From Chloroflexales bacterium ZM16-3 (lineage in GTDB: Bacteria; Chloroflexota; Chloroflexia; Chloroflexales; Chloroflexaceae): DNA of 64,000 bases. Every line of letters starts with the position of its first letter. Position 1 is the first letter of the stretch. The translations under genes were made by a program, and so were the position numbers. Positions 63,972 through 64,000 of this stretch are shown one piece after another. The notes under the pieces are model-generated. The model was not told the origin of the DNA, ran no database searches, and worked only from the letters and a program-made list of their open reading frames with translations. The DNA lies in the NCBI GenBank assembly GCA_004138175.2, contig RYFE02000010.1, positions 1 to 64,000 of the forward strand, given 5' to 3'.

Positions 63972-64000
63972 GCCCGTCAGAGTGTGGTCGAAAAGCTGCA

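Noticed and set aside
1-64000. tRNA, rRNA or tmRNA genes
   Set aside because: I looked in the non-coding gaps for cloverleaf-like arms and TTCAA/TTCGA T-loops with matching stems and found none; a covariance search would be decisive.

Overview
The window carries most of a high-GC temperate siphovirus, or a phage-plasmid, probably from a Chloroflexota-type host. The virus call rests on a contiguous head-to-tail block on the plus strand: SPP1-type portal, MuF-like minor head protein, scaffold, major capsid, head-tail connectors, tail tube, G/GT chaperones with a -1 frameshift, and a 1534-residue tape measure followed by baseplate and fibre genes. There is no contractile sheath gene, so a long non-contractile tail is expected. 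The host guess rests only on base composition and on the style of the cargo genes (CHAT-NB-ARC-TPR, ATPase-nuclease), so it is weak. No large terminase subunit was found in the window.

Layout. (1) 1-5265, plus strand: an accessory tail-fibre cassette with its own leader. Its first gene is split by a 1353-bp ISAs1-family insertion sequence with a perfect 10-bp target duplication. (2) 5255-27206, minus strand: about 30 accessory and early genes. They include four stand-alone ParB-fold proteins, three tandem ParB-methyltransferase fusions, a SemiSWEET-like membrane protein, a terminase small-subunit-like protein, a serine recombinase, an HD-GYP protein, a glucosaminidase and a series of proteins with a shared N-terminal tag (consensus MPGHNGGFNPFRDxNGEF). 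(3) 27690-56702, plus strand: the structural block, interrupted at 31.0-35.8 kb by two cargo genes that look like host-defence or lysogenic-conversion genes. It also holds an amidase/holin lysis pair and one more tagged protein. (4) 56767-63971, minus strand: an FtsK/TraD-like ATPase with a membrane partner, a ParM-like actin with a probable ParR partner and palindromic repeats, a DnaB helicase and an initiator-like gene containing in-frame DNA repeats.

How the parts work together. Replication probably starts within or near the initiator gene (63.7-63.9 kb) and uses the adjacent DnaB. The ParM/ParR-like pair and its repeats suggest stable inheritance of a circular plasmid form, while the serine recombinase suggests integration or resolution. 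The plus-strand block builds the virion. The tagged proteins (one ADP-ribosyltransferase-like, one HEMGH metalloprotease-like, the rest unknown) are good candidates for virion-packaged, injected effectors.

The two most distinctive patterns are: (a) at least six copies of a leader module, made of a -10-like element, a conserved core near GCAGCGAnCACGCGC, a GC hairpin, a T-run and then the gene, placed in front of separate transcription units on both strands; and (b) the tag family. Both look like organised systems, and I do not know a description of either.
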